NCBI GenBank assembly: GCA_029379385.1
Contig: CM055611.1
Span: 11,974,062 to 12,038,061 of the forward strand
Length of the DNA: 64,000 bases
Direction: 5' to 3'
Origin: Quillaja saponaria
Lineage: Eukaryota > Streptophyta > Magnoliopsida > Fabales > Quillajaceae
Each line of letters starts with the position of its first letter. Positions within the stretch are counted from its first letter, which is position 1. Position numbers and translations under genes: made by a program. Below the pieces are notes generated by a model. That model was not told the origin of the DNA and ran no database searches. It was given only the letters and a program-made list of their open reading frames with translations. This document shows positions 1-11,470 of the stretch, piece after piece.

Positions 1-1166
1 ACCAGAAAAGTTAGAATTAGAGTTACCAATCAACTCAAGGTGATCAACCTTTTTATACACCAACATAAAGTCCTTGGTCCTCTGCAAATACCTCATAACT
101 TTCTTCGCAGCAACCTAATGTTTTAGACTTGGGTTTGACTGATATCTACCAAGAACTCCCACTGCAAAAGTAATGTTAGGTTTGGTGCAAACCTGAGCAT
201 ACAATAAGCTTCCAACTGCGCTAGTATAAGGTATATTCTTCACGAACTCCCTCTGAAAATCATTAACGAGACACTGATCCAAGTTGAATCTATCACCCTT
301 GACAACTGGTAATCTCCAAGCTTACATTTATGCATATTAAACCTATCGAGCACACGATCAATAAATGCTTGTTGAGAAAGACCCAACAAATGACGAGATT
401 TGTCTCGATGAATTTCAATGCCAAGGACAAATGATGCTTCTCCAAGATCCTTCATGTCAAAGGTCTTAGATAACATCAATTTTGTCTCATGTAATAAACC
501 AACATCACTATTGGCAAGCAAAATATCATCAACGTATAAAACAAGTATGATAAATTTGCTCCCACTAACTTTGAGATATATGCACTGATCAATCTTGTTT
601 TCAACAAAACTAAGAGAGGTGATTACTTCATCAAACTTCAAGAACCACTGTCGAGATGCTTTTTTTAGACCATAGATAGACTTCATGAGTCTACAAACAA
701 GTTTACTCTCTCCATTTTCTTTTAAACCTTTAGGTTGAACCATATAAACATCTTCAGTAAGATCTCCATTCAAGAAGGTTGTCTTGACATCCATCTGATG
801 TAACTCAAGATTAAAATGAGCCACCAATGCCATGATGACCCTAAATGAGTCTTTAGTTAAGACAGGAGAGAAAGTCTCACTAAAATCGACACATTCTCTT
901 TGAGAAAACCTTTGACTACAAGTCTTACTTTGAAACGCTTAAATTTTCCTTTTGAATCTTTCTTGGTCTTGTAAACCCACTTGCACCCAATAGGTCTGCA
1001 ACTCTCTAGAAGTGCAACCATTTCCCATACACCATTTTGTACCATAGATTACATCTCCTCTCATAGCTTCAATCCACTTATCTGACTGTGGACTGGAGAC
1101 AGTTTCTCCATATGTAGTGGGATCAACAATATGACCAACATCATAATCAATTTCACTTAAATACAC
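1..1166 (-). pseudogene. Element A reverse transcriptase and start of RNase H (broken)
   Basis: Minus-strand translation gives copia RT in pieces: 1166-857 (the W-I-E-A-M and C-K-W-V-Y-K-T-K region), 833-240 (including L-N-G-D-L, Y-G-L-K-K-A-S-R-Q-W and catalytic Y-V-D-D at about 545), then a degenerate thumb/RNase H stretch from 240 to the edge with L-E-L-I-G-Y-S. The family would copy element RNA into DNA. Frame breaks lie near 320, 850 and 1000, and RNase H continues outside the window. Confidence 0.85.
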
Positions 1167-1315
1167 AATGAAGTCCTTAAAAATAACATGCCTTCTCTGC
1201 CTTTTAGATCTTCTAATAAGTATTTGTGCAACTGGATTCTGTTGTTGAGGAGCTTCATTAGGAACATGTGTAGTAGCATCAGTGGGAACAAGTGGTGCTA
1301 CTTCAACTTGTTCAT

Positions 1316-2131
1316 TTACTTTCCCCCATCACCTGTTCTCACAACAGGCACAAAAATAGTAGCTTCTGACAGATCATATAATGGAATAGTAACATCCTCA
1401 TGTCGCTCTCCCTGATCTAAAGGTGAAGACTTTTCCAACTCAGCAACATCAAATTCTAAGAACTTGGCAGTTTGTGATTCCACTACTTTAGTTCCTTGTG
1501 CGGGGCAATAAAACCTATATCCTTCAGAGTGATCTGGATAACTAATAAAGTAACAGCGGGTAGATCTAGGATCGACTTTCTTCTCATTTGGGTTATAGAT
1601 TCTCACTTCAGCTGGACACCCCTAAACACGAAAATGGTTCAAGCTAGGCTTCCTCCCAGTGCACAACTCAAAAGGTGTTTTAGGCACCGCTTTACTGGGA
1701 ACCCTATTAAGGATGTACAAGGCAGTTTTAATAGCTTCCCCCCAAAGATATTTAGGCAAGTTTGACCTACTCATCATACTCCTCATCTTGTCCTTAAGGA
1801 TGCGATTATGCCTTTCGGCCACATCATTTTGTTCAGGGCTACCAGGTATGTTATACTAGGCAACAATCCCACACTCTTGTAAGTACTTGGCAAATGATCC
1901 TATATGTTGTCTATTAACTCCATGTTTGCCATAATACTCACCTCCACGGTTAGATCTCATAATCTTAATGACTTTCACTAATTGTTTTTCGACTTCAGTT
2001 TTGAAAATTATAAATTTATTAAGAGAATCAGATTTTTCTTTAATCAAGTATAGAAAGCCAAAACGGGAAAAAGTCATCAATGAAGATAATGAAATAACAG
2101 TTTTTACATAAAGTGTTGGAATATGGTCCAC
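1316..2131 (-). pseudogene. Element A integrase (broken)
   Basis: Fragments at 2131-1856, 1822-1622 and 1606-1316 align in order to a copia integrase core. They include R-S-N-R-G-G-E-Y, the A-E-R-H-N-R block that follows the catalytic glutamate region, and the W-G-E-A segment, then the linker to reverse transcriptase. In the first block Asn occupies the position where catalytic Asp normally precedes R-G-G-E. Frameshifts or stops separate the fragments (near 1858 and 1621). Confidence 0.8.
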
Positions 2132-2244
2132 TAATATTTGTGTGAATGATCTCTAAGAGTTATGAATTACTGGTTGACCCCTTTTTCTTTGGCTTAGTCA
2201 GTTTACCTCTAATACAATCAACAGAAGTTTCTATGTCATCAAAA

Positions 2245-3700
2245 TCAAGTGATGGTAGGAATACCATCCTTAATGAGTCTTTCAACTCTTTCTCTTGATA
2301 TGTAACCTAGATGCTTATGCCAAAGCATTGAGGATTTCTCTTTAATTAAAGATCTTTTAGAAACAACTTTTTCAGTATTTAAAAAGGAATTAATATTTAA
2401 GGGTGCTAAACTCATTCTATATAAACCATTATACAAAACACACCTTCCAAGAATTTTAGAATTTAAAAGCAACTGAGCTTTTGAATTACCAAAATTAAAC
2501 GAATAACCAATTTTGTCCAACAAGGAAACTGAAATCAAATTCTGCCTAAAAGACGGTACATAAAAAGTGTTTTTCAAAACAAGTTCAAAACAAGTTCAAA
2601 ACCATTTTCTAAAATTAAGAAGACGATTCCCATGGACTCAACCTCAACTTCGACATCATTTCCGACTCTAAGCTTTGCCTCTAAATCACTTGGCTTCCTT
2701 TTGTGTTTGAACCCCTGCATGGTACAAGCAACGTGAACAATTGCACCACTGTCAAGCCACCAAGAATTTGATGGGACATTAACTAAATTGGATTCAAAAT
2801 AAACGAAAGCTAGTGAGTTACCTTCTTGTTTATTTTTCTTTTCTAACCAAGATTTTAATTTGAAATAGTCTGCTTTCACATGACCTCTCCTTTTGCAAAA
2901 GAAACATGTCATGTCCTTTTTAATGGCAGCCTTAGGACCACCCACAACAAGTTTCTGACCAGTACCATGCCCGTTCGAATCTTGATTTTTCTTATGATAA
3001 GTAGATTTAAACTTATACTGACCATCCTTAGTAGAACTAGGCTTGGAATGGGAAACAAAAAGTGCAATTTCACTCTTTTCTTTCTTAAGCTTATTCTCTT
3101 TAGCCACACACTTAGAGATAAGGTCATTGATGGTCTAGGATTCATTTTGGGTGTTATAGGCATTTTTAATTTGGGGGAAATCAAGTGGTAAGGAATTGAG
3201 AGAATGGTGAACCACAAAACTATCAAGGATTGACATTTCTTTGTTTTTAAGCTTGGTTTGTACGTGAACCATTTTGAGAATAAACTCCCGAACCCCAATT
3301 CCATTTCATATCTCATACCCGCTAAATCATTTATTAGCTTTCCAGTCTCAGCATTATCAGATACCTTGTACCTATCCCTCACAGCTTTCATGAAGTCTTT
3401 GGCACTTTGAGTTCAAGGCAACCCAATCAAAAGGTGTTCAGAGATTGATCTCTTCATGTAGATCAAACTCAACCTATTTGTTCTCTCCTATTTTTCAAAA
3501 GCCTCTTTCTGAGCTATAGAGCTAGCATCAGAAAGTTCAGCAAGTTTCTCACTATGTAGAGCTAAATTGATATCCATAATTCCCAAGGCAAATTCAACAT
3601 CTTGCTTCTATTTCTTAAAGTTGGAATCGTTTAACAATTCAATAGTAGCACTATTGTTGTTAACAGCTAGGGAGACTAATTCAATAACAAATAATGCAAC
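2245..3700 (-). pseudogene. Element A gag and protease (broken)
   Basis: Conceptual minus-strand translation across several frames shows a UBN2-type gag domain (about 3690-3110). It is followed by a zinc knuckle of form C-x2-C-x4-H whose final cysteine is tyrosine (about 2900), then a protease-like W-W-L-D-S-G-A motif (about 2755) and the start of the GAG-pre-integrase region (2577-2245). In-frame stops and shifts occur near 3610, 3490, 3410, 3140 and 2580. Gag would form the virus-like particle and the protease would process the polyprotein. Neither could be made from this copy. Confidence 0.8.
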
Positions 3701-5172
3701 ATGTCAACAAATTGAGTAATTAAAAATCAAGAATAAAAATTTATTCTCCATGAATCCAAAGTGCATCATTACAAACTCCCCTTTGGGCAGAGAATGTAAC
3801 ATGCTATCAGGATCTCATGATCAACCCATGAAACTTAAATTAAAGTATCCTAGCTTTCGAAAAGTCTATCCCTTTTGGATAGATAAACCTTCTAGGCCAG
3901 TATACCCCAAACCATATGTTTCATGTATTTTCCAAAATTAAAGTATATAATAACCCCCTTTTGGTAGGAAACTATATACAATAATTTAAGAAACATCTCA
4001 TAATATAGCTTTCAAAAATCCCATAAATCTATATAGATAGACCACTTTGATGGCAACCATCTACACAAACCTATAAGATTTTCTCAAGCTGGGAAATTAT
4101 AATTACTCATAATTTATCATTTCAAACCAAAATAAATTTTAAAAGTATCTCATAGGATAATTAAAGATATGTTGCAATTTTAAAAAATTGAATCGAAATA
4201 GAAGCATTCACTAACACATGTTATGAAAACATGAGAGTACAAAATTATTTAGCTCTAACTAGGGAGAGTACCTACTGCTAACAGTTCCAGAACATATAAA
4301 ATATGAAAATTAAACAGTTCTTAACAATTATTTATGTGCAACCAAATTAGTTTGAAACATAACAAAATATCATTAACCAAACCAATAAATCATGCACATA
4401 ATATCCAAAATTTAACCATACCATACAATTATAAAAATCAAAAAATTAATTTGGTAAAATTTTGAGAGGAAACGGGACTGCGGAAGGTGGTGCGTGTACC
4501 TCACGTGCCACTGACACGGGTGGGATTCCCCTTTTCGCGGTTGGAACCTGTATCTCCTTCCTCCAGCCGGGTCTATTTGACCCGGTATAGAGAAAAACGG
4601 GTCTTCATGACCTGTTTTCCAAAAACTTCAATTTTTACATTCTTTTAATGATTTTTTCTCCAATATTTTGTATGAGTTTTGTTTTAAAATACTTTTCTAA
4701 CAATAACCTTATAAAAATTTCATGTTTTATCATGATTATATATCAATTAATTGAAATTGCAATGACATGAACCCTAACTCTATTTCTTAAGGGTTTCATT
4801 CCAATTTTTTAAAATAATACGAATTAAACTCATTGAATGATTCCTGACTATGTATAAAAATACCAGAATCTAAATCTATGATTTATATCGACTAAAACAA
4901 CATGAAATCTTAGTTTTCAAATCAAAAACTTAATTTCGATTTTAAAATAACCTGAATTTTAAAATTCAGATTTATCGACTTATAGTTGATGAAATCACGC
5001 AAATAATATATCAAATTAAAGATATAAATAAGACCTTTAAAAACCCTAACAAATTAGGCTGGATTTCATTCATATATGAGTTTGATTTTGAGTTTAAAGA
5101 AACTGACTTATATGAACCCTATAATTTTATGTTAAATAAATAAACATAAGGGTTCTAAATTAATGTATATTA
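3700..5172 (-). other. Non-coding leader of copia element A
   Basis: About 1.4 kb between the primer-binding site and the first gag-like codons shows no credible reading frame. A GC-richer island at about 4470-4620, which includes a GGGTC-TATTT-GACCC hairpin, stands out from the AT-rich surroundings. A long untranslated leader is known in some plant copia families; no function is claimed here. Confidence 0.5.
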
Positions 5173-5185
5173 GGCTTTGATACCA
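5173..5185 (-). other. Primer-binding site of element A (initiator tRNA-Met type)
   Basis: The minus strand reads TGGTATCAAAGCC two bases inside the LTR edge. This matches the plant copia consensus TGGTATCAGAGC, complementary to the 3' end of initiator methionine tRNA, with one mismatch in the first twelve bases. It fixes the element's orientation and the inner LTR boundary. Confidence 0.85.
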
Positions 5186-5187
5186 CA

Positions 5188-5879
5188 TGTTATAAATTTA
5201 CAGGATCTTATACATGAATATAGAACACATTAATAATAAAGTTTATGTACTTGATTGAGCCATAGCAGCGGATATCTGGAATCTCAGCCAAGCACGCCTT
5301 AGTAATTGCTTCACACAGCTAGGTCTTCCTCTCCGTACTCTTTGTATTTCTTAGTGGCAGCTTTCAATGGGGCAAGATGAGTATATATAGAGAGAAGAGG
5401 GGACCTAGCTATATATAATAAAGTTTGCGTACCTGATTGAGCCATAGCAGCGGATATCTGGAATCTTAGCCAAGCACGCCTTAGTAATTGCTTCACACAG
5501 CCAAGTTTTTCTCTCTGTACTCTTTGTATTTCTTAGTGACAACTTTCAATGGGGCATTTCTTAGTGACAACTTTCAATGGGGCAAGATGTGTATATATAG
5601 AGAGGAGAGGGGACCTAGCTATTTCATGTTAGATAAAACTCTAAGAGTCCTCCCATTAAAGATGCCTAAAGTCACTCAGCCTACACTTATTGCCAATCCA
5701 CATCTAATCAAATAATATATCTAATCAGATAAGAAGTGTGCTTAAACCCTATCCCAAATGATCACAAAACTATATGGGCTTTTACCAGCATGTCTCAAAT
5801 GGACCAAACCTTAAGCCCGTTTTATTATTAAAAACAAAACCATACAATTAATGGCAGCCCACATATGGAATTTCTAACA
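5188..5879 (-). repeat. 5' LTR of copia element A (692 bp)
   Basis: The plus-strand sequence begins TGTTATAAATTT directly beside the primer-binding site and ends AATTTCTAACA, giving TGTTA/TAACA inverted ends. It holds a 182-bp-period internal tandem duplication and two copies of a TATA-like box at 5381-5390 and 5591-5600 (CTATATATAC read on the minus strand). The partner LTR is outside the window, so neither LTR divergence nor the target duplication can be read. Confidence 0.85.
5236..5625. repeat. Tandem duplication inside LTR A
   Basis: Two copies of about 182 bp lie head to tail (5236-5417 and 5418-5625) with few mismatches. The second copy is longer because it carries an exact 28-bp tandem duplication (5528-5555 and 5556-5583). 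Each unit holds one TATA-like box near its right end, so on the minus strand the LTR promoter region is doubled. Confidence 0.85.
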
Positions 5880-8400
5880 GCTTAAGCTTAAGGATCAGGA
5901 AAAGGATCAACAAGAAACTGTATTGGTATTTCCAAAGAAGAAGCTGGACGTGGATTGTTGTAAGAGGATACTTAAGTAAAATAAACATAGTCCTAAAAAA
6001 ATAACATTATGAGAAACTCTGAGACGTTTGGAAATTGGATCATAATATTGACATCATTTCTATCCTATACCATATCTAAAAAAATATTACATGTGAGACC
6101 GATGTTTTAACTTATATCTCTCATGTGCTTGTAACTAAACAAAACAGACACAACTAAACACATGCAAAAGATTATATTTTGGACTAACACCATGTAAACA
6201 TTTGTTGCAGAGATTTATTATGTAAAACAATAGATAGGGTGTGATTAATAGTATATACAACTATAAGAGTAGCCTCGCCCCAAAGTGGCCCAAGGTAAAA
6301 AGACAGAGTGTATGTAAGTGTTAGTTGTTTTAATAATGTGTTTGTGTTTTGTTTAGCTCTTTCATTTTGTTTAGGGGTACATAGATAAGTAGTATGAGTG
6401 ATAGTACCTTCTTGTGCTAGAAAATTTAGAAAAGATGCAGAAGTATATTTTTGGCATTGTCAAAATTGAAATTTTAATATTGCATTACGTGTGAATCGTT
6501 TTAGCAAAATTGAAATAAACAATTAACAACTCGGAACGATCTTTCAAAAGATAAATCTATGTAAAATGAGAATAATCATTAACAAAAATTACAAAATATC
6601 AAGAGCCCCTTGAGTAGACTAAATAAAAAATAGCAGTAGCTCTAGACTCAATATTATTAAAAGATAACTTACATTATTTACTTATCTAACACGACAAACA
6701 ATGAATATCTAAAACAGACACAAACCCTAATTGACCATTAGAAATAAGAGGATGTAGTTTAGATAGAGATACATGATCAAGATAAGAATCCCAAAGTTAG
6801 AGAGCCTTGTTGGAAGGTATGAAGGAGGCAACAACAACAGTGCATGGAAGATGGAGGCGTTCCACCACAAAGAGATGATTGATTTTACACACTGTCCCAA
6901 TTGTCTTCCTCGTCTATTCGTCATGTACAATATAACCATAAGAGTTAAGGAGAATTTCACAACCATGATCAACAATTTAACGAAGAGAAATAAAATTGTG
7001 AGCCAAAGATAGAACAAGAAAAGTATTAAAATAGAGTGTAGTTGTAGAAATATCTCCTATATGTGTGGCAGGTAATGGAGTGCCATCAGTAGTGTGTATA
7101 GGTGGAATAGATGTGTTTGGTGTAATATATAAAAACAAACTAGAAGATGCTATGTGGTTACAACAGGCAGAATCAAGTAACCAAGGTTTGGAGCCTGGAA
7201 CCGCAGAGCATGTAGAAAAAAAATATGGAATGAAGAGCTAGAATCATTAGTAGTGTTCCCAGACTGGGATTGGCGATATTGGGTGAGAAGGACCAATTCT
7301 TCTAATGTAAGTTGCATAACAGGGACTGAGGAAAACTCAATAGCTAGTATTGTCCGTAACTACAACAGCTAGGTGAAACTAATTTTGATGACAAGCTTTG
7401 GGATTAGATTGATGGCTTTGAGCTATGTTCTGAATAGTATAAAACTCCTCAGTAGTATGCCATCTAGATTTGTGAATATCACACCATTTGTTGGCAGGAC
7501 CGTCTTTCTTTTTCATGTGACAATCCACAGTAGAATGCCCAGTCATTTGGTGATTTTCACACCTTTTTTTGGCTAAAAAATTAAGTAAATCAGCAGGATC
7601 AATCTGAGTAACTGAGTGACGAAATTGAGAAGTAGTAGTCTTTTTCCTAGTCTCCTTATATTTAATTTCAGCTAATGCAACAGCCAAAGAAGTAGGGTCC
7701 TGTTAAGATGAAAAGACCCTTCTATCCTCTAAATCATCAAGTAGACACATTATGAACTGGTGAATTTGCTTGTTATCTCGAGCAATAGTATAATGCACAA
7801 GACAAGTAGAACATTGGGTAAGATATGTTTGCTTACCCTAGAAAAGATTCATCTGACTATAATTATCCTGAACAGATTGCCTGGAACTTGGCAGAGACAA
7901 TAAAACTCTTGATCAATTTGATATTGAGTATTGAGATATAATATAATGTTTGAATCTGACAGATAATTCCATACTTCTTTCGCATTATGAAAAAGGCCTA
8001 AATAGCTGATGAATCTTTGAAATAGAAGTATTAGAAAACCAGTAGATGATTTTTGCATTGTCGCCTATACAATACGCAAATTGTTTCGACATATTTGGTA
8101 TCAGTAGAATCTGGTACCATAACAACGAGACTTATATTATCCCTAAAGCTTGCGGCCCTGCAACAACCAACGCATTTGTTGTGTCTAATGATAACAATTA
8201 ACATAATCTTGCAGAATTGGGATTGGACAAACAAAGAGAAGACAATTTTTATTTTATTTCTTTTGGAATCGGGTGTGGTTGGAAATGTGGGTTGGGTCAA
8301 TATGAGGGTCGGTCTGGCTAGTTTACGCACACATATACTAATTAATATTTTTGGTCTAATCAAAGATATGACATCAGACTATACAAGTTGGGATTAGAGA
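5880..8400 (-). mobile_element. Degenerate Ty1/copia remnant B
   Basis: Reading the minus strand from 8360 leftward gives a different, older copia protein. Gag comes first (8240-7690), then a CCHC-like segment with K-W-C-D-I-H-K-S-R-W-H-T-T-E-E-F (about 7500), and a protease-region W-L-L-D-S-A-C-C-N-H (about 7170). The GAG-pre-integrase segment with S-L-S-K-L-H-P-L-I-S-N-G follows (about 6750), then integrase pieces to about 6250 and a linker to about 5890. Stops and shifts are frequent and no LTR or primer site is recognisable. It ends at LTR A (5879), consistent with A having landed inside it and the RT half lying further left. Confidence 0.75.
7379..7687 (-). pseudogene. Gag zinc-knuckle fragment of element B
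   Basis: This is the longest surviving open stretch of remnant B (102 codons). It opens with A-L-A-E-I-K-Y-K-E-T-R, typical of the end of the plant copia gag domain. It continues through C-E-N-H-Q-M-T-G-H-S-T-V-D-C, a plausible nucleic-acid-binding knuckle, and a second H/C-rich T-T-E-E-F segment. Upstream gag pieces are in other frames at 7849-8363. Not functional. Confidence 0.7.
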
Positions 8401-9119
8401 ATCTGAGGATTTTAATCCAATGTATCCCTCAATTCAATAATCAATAACATTAATTAAATCCACACACATAAAGTGGGGCAAATAACTCAAAATAATGAAA
8501 AGAATTATTGTCTTTAGCCTTAACAATTGAATGTCTAGCCGATTTTCATAAATAATCCACTTGTCTGTTCACGTCATTTATTTTTTAAGGCCTTTGTACT
8601 TTAGTGTGGAAGGAAGCTAGTGATTTTCTAATACTGTTCAAAAAATATTGGGTGGGCATCAATCACTGCTTTGGTGGAATTATTTATAAAAGAAATTGAA
8701 GGTGCTCAATGTAGTGTGTTTCTTATGTGTACCATTTGGTAGATGTACGTATTAGACCCAAATGTTCTTTCTTAATGGAAGACCCAAATACAGGTACATA
8801 ATTTCTGCAGGCCCAAAAGTTCTTTCCTGCAAGAAGTGCTACTGAATTCTAGAAGATCACGAAAATATTACAAGCCTAGATTAATTAGAAGTCACTCTTT
8901 CTTGAAGTTAGCTTCAAAGCTCTCTCTCAATCATGAAATTCCTGAATTATTATTTTTAATAATATTATATTAAATTGATTAATGTTCAGAAACTTACAGG
9001 AAATTCAATGAATACAATGGAGTAAATTATAAATCAAACAGTAGAAACTTGATCAACAAAAAATTAAAGACATGCAGCCAGCTAGCAACAGACCGCATCT
9101 AGACAAATACATGTTTTGT
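8400..9119. other. Gene-free stretch between element B and the inhibitor gene
   Basis: AT-rich sequence with no long reading frame and no recognised repeat. Its right part (about 9000-9119) is presumably the 3' untranslated and terminator region of the minus-strand gene that ends at 9120. Confidence 0.4.
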
Positions 9120-9680
9120 TCAGCCAAGTAGCATATTAATTATCGAAAGAGATATAGCAGACAACTGAAAGGAGGCGTTGTTTCTCTTTTTTAACGGCGA
9201 AACCACACCTTTCTTTTCTTTGAATCCATCTTCACAAGTTGTAGAGGCATCAAGAACTGAACTCACTTCAATATTAGCATCTTCATAATGCTTAGCCTTG
9301 TAATCTTTGATTGCTTGTCTAAGAGCTGGGATAGAATCTGAATAAAGTTCAAAGCAATCATTCAAGCATGCTCTAATATAAGGATCTAATTTCTTGTTCT
9401 TCAAGAGCTCTTTAATGTGAAGCCTCGTATCGGTCACGTTGTGTCGGATTAGCTTAATAGAAATCATTCCAAGTTCGCGAAGATTGTCAGCGCGACTGAT
9501 GTTCGGAGCTGCTTGGAGAGATGTTATGCAGAATTTGTAGCTTATGTTTGGATCATTTTGGGAACAATTTTTGCAGGTTTGTTTGATCAGATTGCGATTG
9601 CGATTGCGATTGCGATTGATGGAAGTTGTTGTGGAATGAAAGGAGAAGAAGAGGAGGAGTAAGAAGAAGAGAGACCTCAT
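9120..9680 (-). CDS. Secreted invertase/pectin-methylesterase inhibitor family protein
   Basis: One uninterrupted 186-codon frame, ATG at 9680 and TGA at 9120-9122. Residues 1-20 form a leucine/phenylalanine-rich signal peptide, so the protein should enter the secretory pathway. The PMEI-type four-helix domain spans about residues 31-185. Cysteines lie at 36, 39, 51, 105, 109 and 149; the C109-C149 spacing of 40 fits the family's second disulfide, and C36 or C39 with C51 the first. S-P-L-K-K-R-N-N-A near residue 161 resembles the S-P-L-T-D-R-N block of the subgroup annotated as putative invertase inhibitors (Pla a 1-like). The family binds plant invertases or pectin methylesterases in the apoplast or vacuole, and sequence alone does not say which. 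Residues 22-30 are an unusual Asn-Arg repeat from a hexanucleotide microsatellite. Three N-x-S/T sites (N45, N60, N81) are possible glycosylation sites. Confidence 0.88.
   Translation of the reverse strand: MRSLFFLLLLFFSFHSTTTSINRNRNRNRNLIKQTCKNCSQNDPNISYKFCITSLQAAPNISRADNLRELGMISIKLIRHNVTDTRLHIKELLKNKKLDPYIRACLNDCFELYSDSIPALRQAIKDYKAKHYEDANIEVSSVLDASTTCEDGFKEKKGVVSPLKKRNNASFQLSAISLSIINMLLG
9588..9620 (-). repeat. Hexanucleotide microsatellite coding Asn-Arg repeat
   Basis: The plus strand shows about five GATTGC units. Read on the minus strand in frame they encode alternating Asn and Arg (residues 22-30), between the signal peptide and the inhibitor domain. Length changes in whole units would keep the frame. 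Confidence 0.85.
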
Positions 9681-9728
9681 GTTGTAATTAATGGGATGGA
9701 ATTATGTTTTTTCATTATCAGGGGTGAG

Positions 9729-9740
9729 ATATATATAGTT
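9729..9740 (-). promoter_or_regulatory. Candidate TATA box of the inhibitor gene
   Basis: The minus strand reads CTATATATAT about 50-60 bp upstream of the ATG at 9680. That would give a short leader, as is common for small plant secreted proteins. Position and sequence are the only support. Confidence 0.5.
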
Positions 9741-10032
9741 GTTACCAAAATGGGTTGGCAGCTGGAAATGTGGATATAGAAATTCCTTCTTAATTAATTT
9801 TTGAGTTGATTGTAGTATAAACAATGTAGACTGGGAGAGAGAAAAAAATTCTCTCAAAGACTTATGGGTATGTACATGGATATCACTTCCCTTTCAAACT
9901 ACTATACTTGGCATAATTGCACAACATAACTTTTTTTTTTCTCGATGTAATGGGAACATTACTCTTATAATTAAATAGATTCTAGTAGGACCGAAATAAA
10001 TAAATAATAAATATAATTAAAGAAGAAAAATG

Positions 10033-10172
10033 ATGCTCATGTTTCATCTCTTACATATTATATATTAGTTCACAAAAGGGTGTGAATAAATTCCAAAACC
10101 AAATGCTCATGTTTCATCTCTTACATATTACATATTAGTTCACAAAAGGGTGTGAATAAATTCCAAAACCAA
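10033..10172. repeat. Tandem duplication, two 70-bp copies
   Basis: The segments at 10033-10102 and 10103-10172 are head to tail and differ at about one base. They are non-coding and lie about 350 bp upstream of the inhibitor gene. The near-identity implies a recent duplication. Confidence 0.85.
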
Positions 10173-10689
10173 AATGCTCATGAGTCATAACAATTGGAAT
10201 TAGTTTTAGTATAAATAAAACAATTTTTGTAATTCTCTAAGGACACTTGTTAAAATGCAATAAATATAATTTAAAAATTGACATATTTCAAAAATAACAA
10301 CTTATATATTAAATATAACTAAATTTATGGTCATTTACTGTAACTAATATTATAAATTTTTTATTTATAATATTTTAACAAGTGCCTTAAAGACACCCAT
10401 TAAAAAACCATTAATAAAATCAATAAAACATGGAATGCAATATAAGCTTGGCTCCTACTTTTTTTGTTTTTTTCTTCTCATGATGCCATTACTTGTAATT
10501 TTGTTATATATGATGCAAGTCCCCACGTAGCTAAAAGCGAAAAAGGGATGGCTCCAAAAGAAAGATGACATATAAATAGCAAGGTATCAAAATTAGCTTT
10601 GACATGTGTGGCAAATTTAAAGTAGAGAATCATAATTTGAAATTTCAAATGGATCAATGTGTACATAAAAAATGTTTATGTAGGAAAAT

Positions 10690-11470
10690 TCAATATTTTT
10701 TTTTATTAGATATGTAATTTTTAAACATGAAATGATATAAAAATTATATTAAATAATTTTTTTTTCCTATAAGTAGATAATTCATAGAATAATAAAGTTT
10801 AACTTAGTTTATGGAAATTATATATTTCTTAATTTTTTTTAATTTATTTTAAAATTTTAGATCAATTTATTTCTTTTCAATATCATATTTTACGTTTTAT
10901 TATTATTGTTGTTGCTTATACTTATACTTATATTTATTTGATTATTTCTTATTCTTATAATTATTTTATTTATTTATTAATCTTTTTATTTAATTTTACT
11001 ATTAGATAAATAATTTTTTTAGTTATTAATATTTATTTTACATAAATATTTTATTTTATTTTTAAAAATATTTTTATTTAATTATTTTTTTATAGTAATT
11101 AATTATTTAATTTATAATTATATTATGTATTTTCTAATATTATATTTGTATTACTTAATGTGACATGAAAGGTAATTTTTTTCATTTAATTAAAATAAAG
11201 TGATTTTTTATTTATATTATTTAATTATTTATTTTATATAAATTAATTATTTCTAATTAATTTATATTTTATATTATATTTTTATTATTTATTGTGACAA
11301 GAAATTTTTTTTTTTCCACTTGACTGAAATGCAGTGAAGTATTATCTAACTTATTTATTTATTTTTTAATATTAAAAAATACTTTATTTATTAATTTTAA
11401 TATTATTTTATATTATTTAATTTTTTATTTATTTACAATTTTGTATTTTATGATGATAGTAAAGGTTGAC
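10690..11470. other. Extremely AT-rich, low-complexity stretch
   Basis: About 780 bp made almost wholly of A and T in short runs such as TTTATTTATTT, with no reading frame. Stretches like this can act as scaffold-attachment regions or be decayed AT-rich MITEs. Nothing in the sequence decides between these. Confidence 0.5.

Larger units (their letters stand above)
1..5879 (-). mobile_element. Ty1/copia retrotransposon A (right part; 3' end beyond the window)
   Basis: Read on the minus strand, the order is LTR (5879-5188), primer-binding site (5185-5173), a 1.4-kb non-coding leader, gag with zinc knuckle, protease, integrase, reverse transcriptase and the start of RNase H. That order (integrase before RT) defines Ty1/copia. 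Protein similarity is to the plant TNT1-94-like group. The second LTR must lie left of base 1. Stops and frameshifts interrupt every domain, so the copy is dead as a protein source, although the RT Y-V-D-D motif survives. It abuts older copia remnant B at 5880 and probably inserted into it. Confidence 0.9.
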
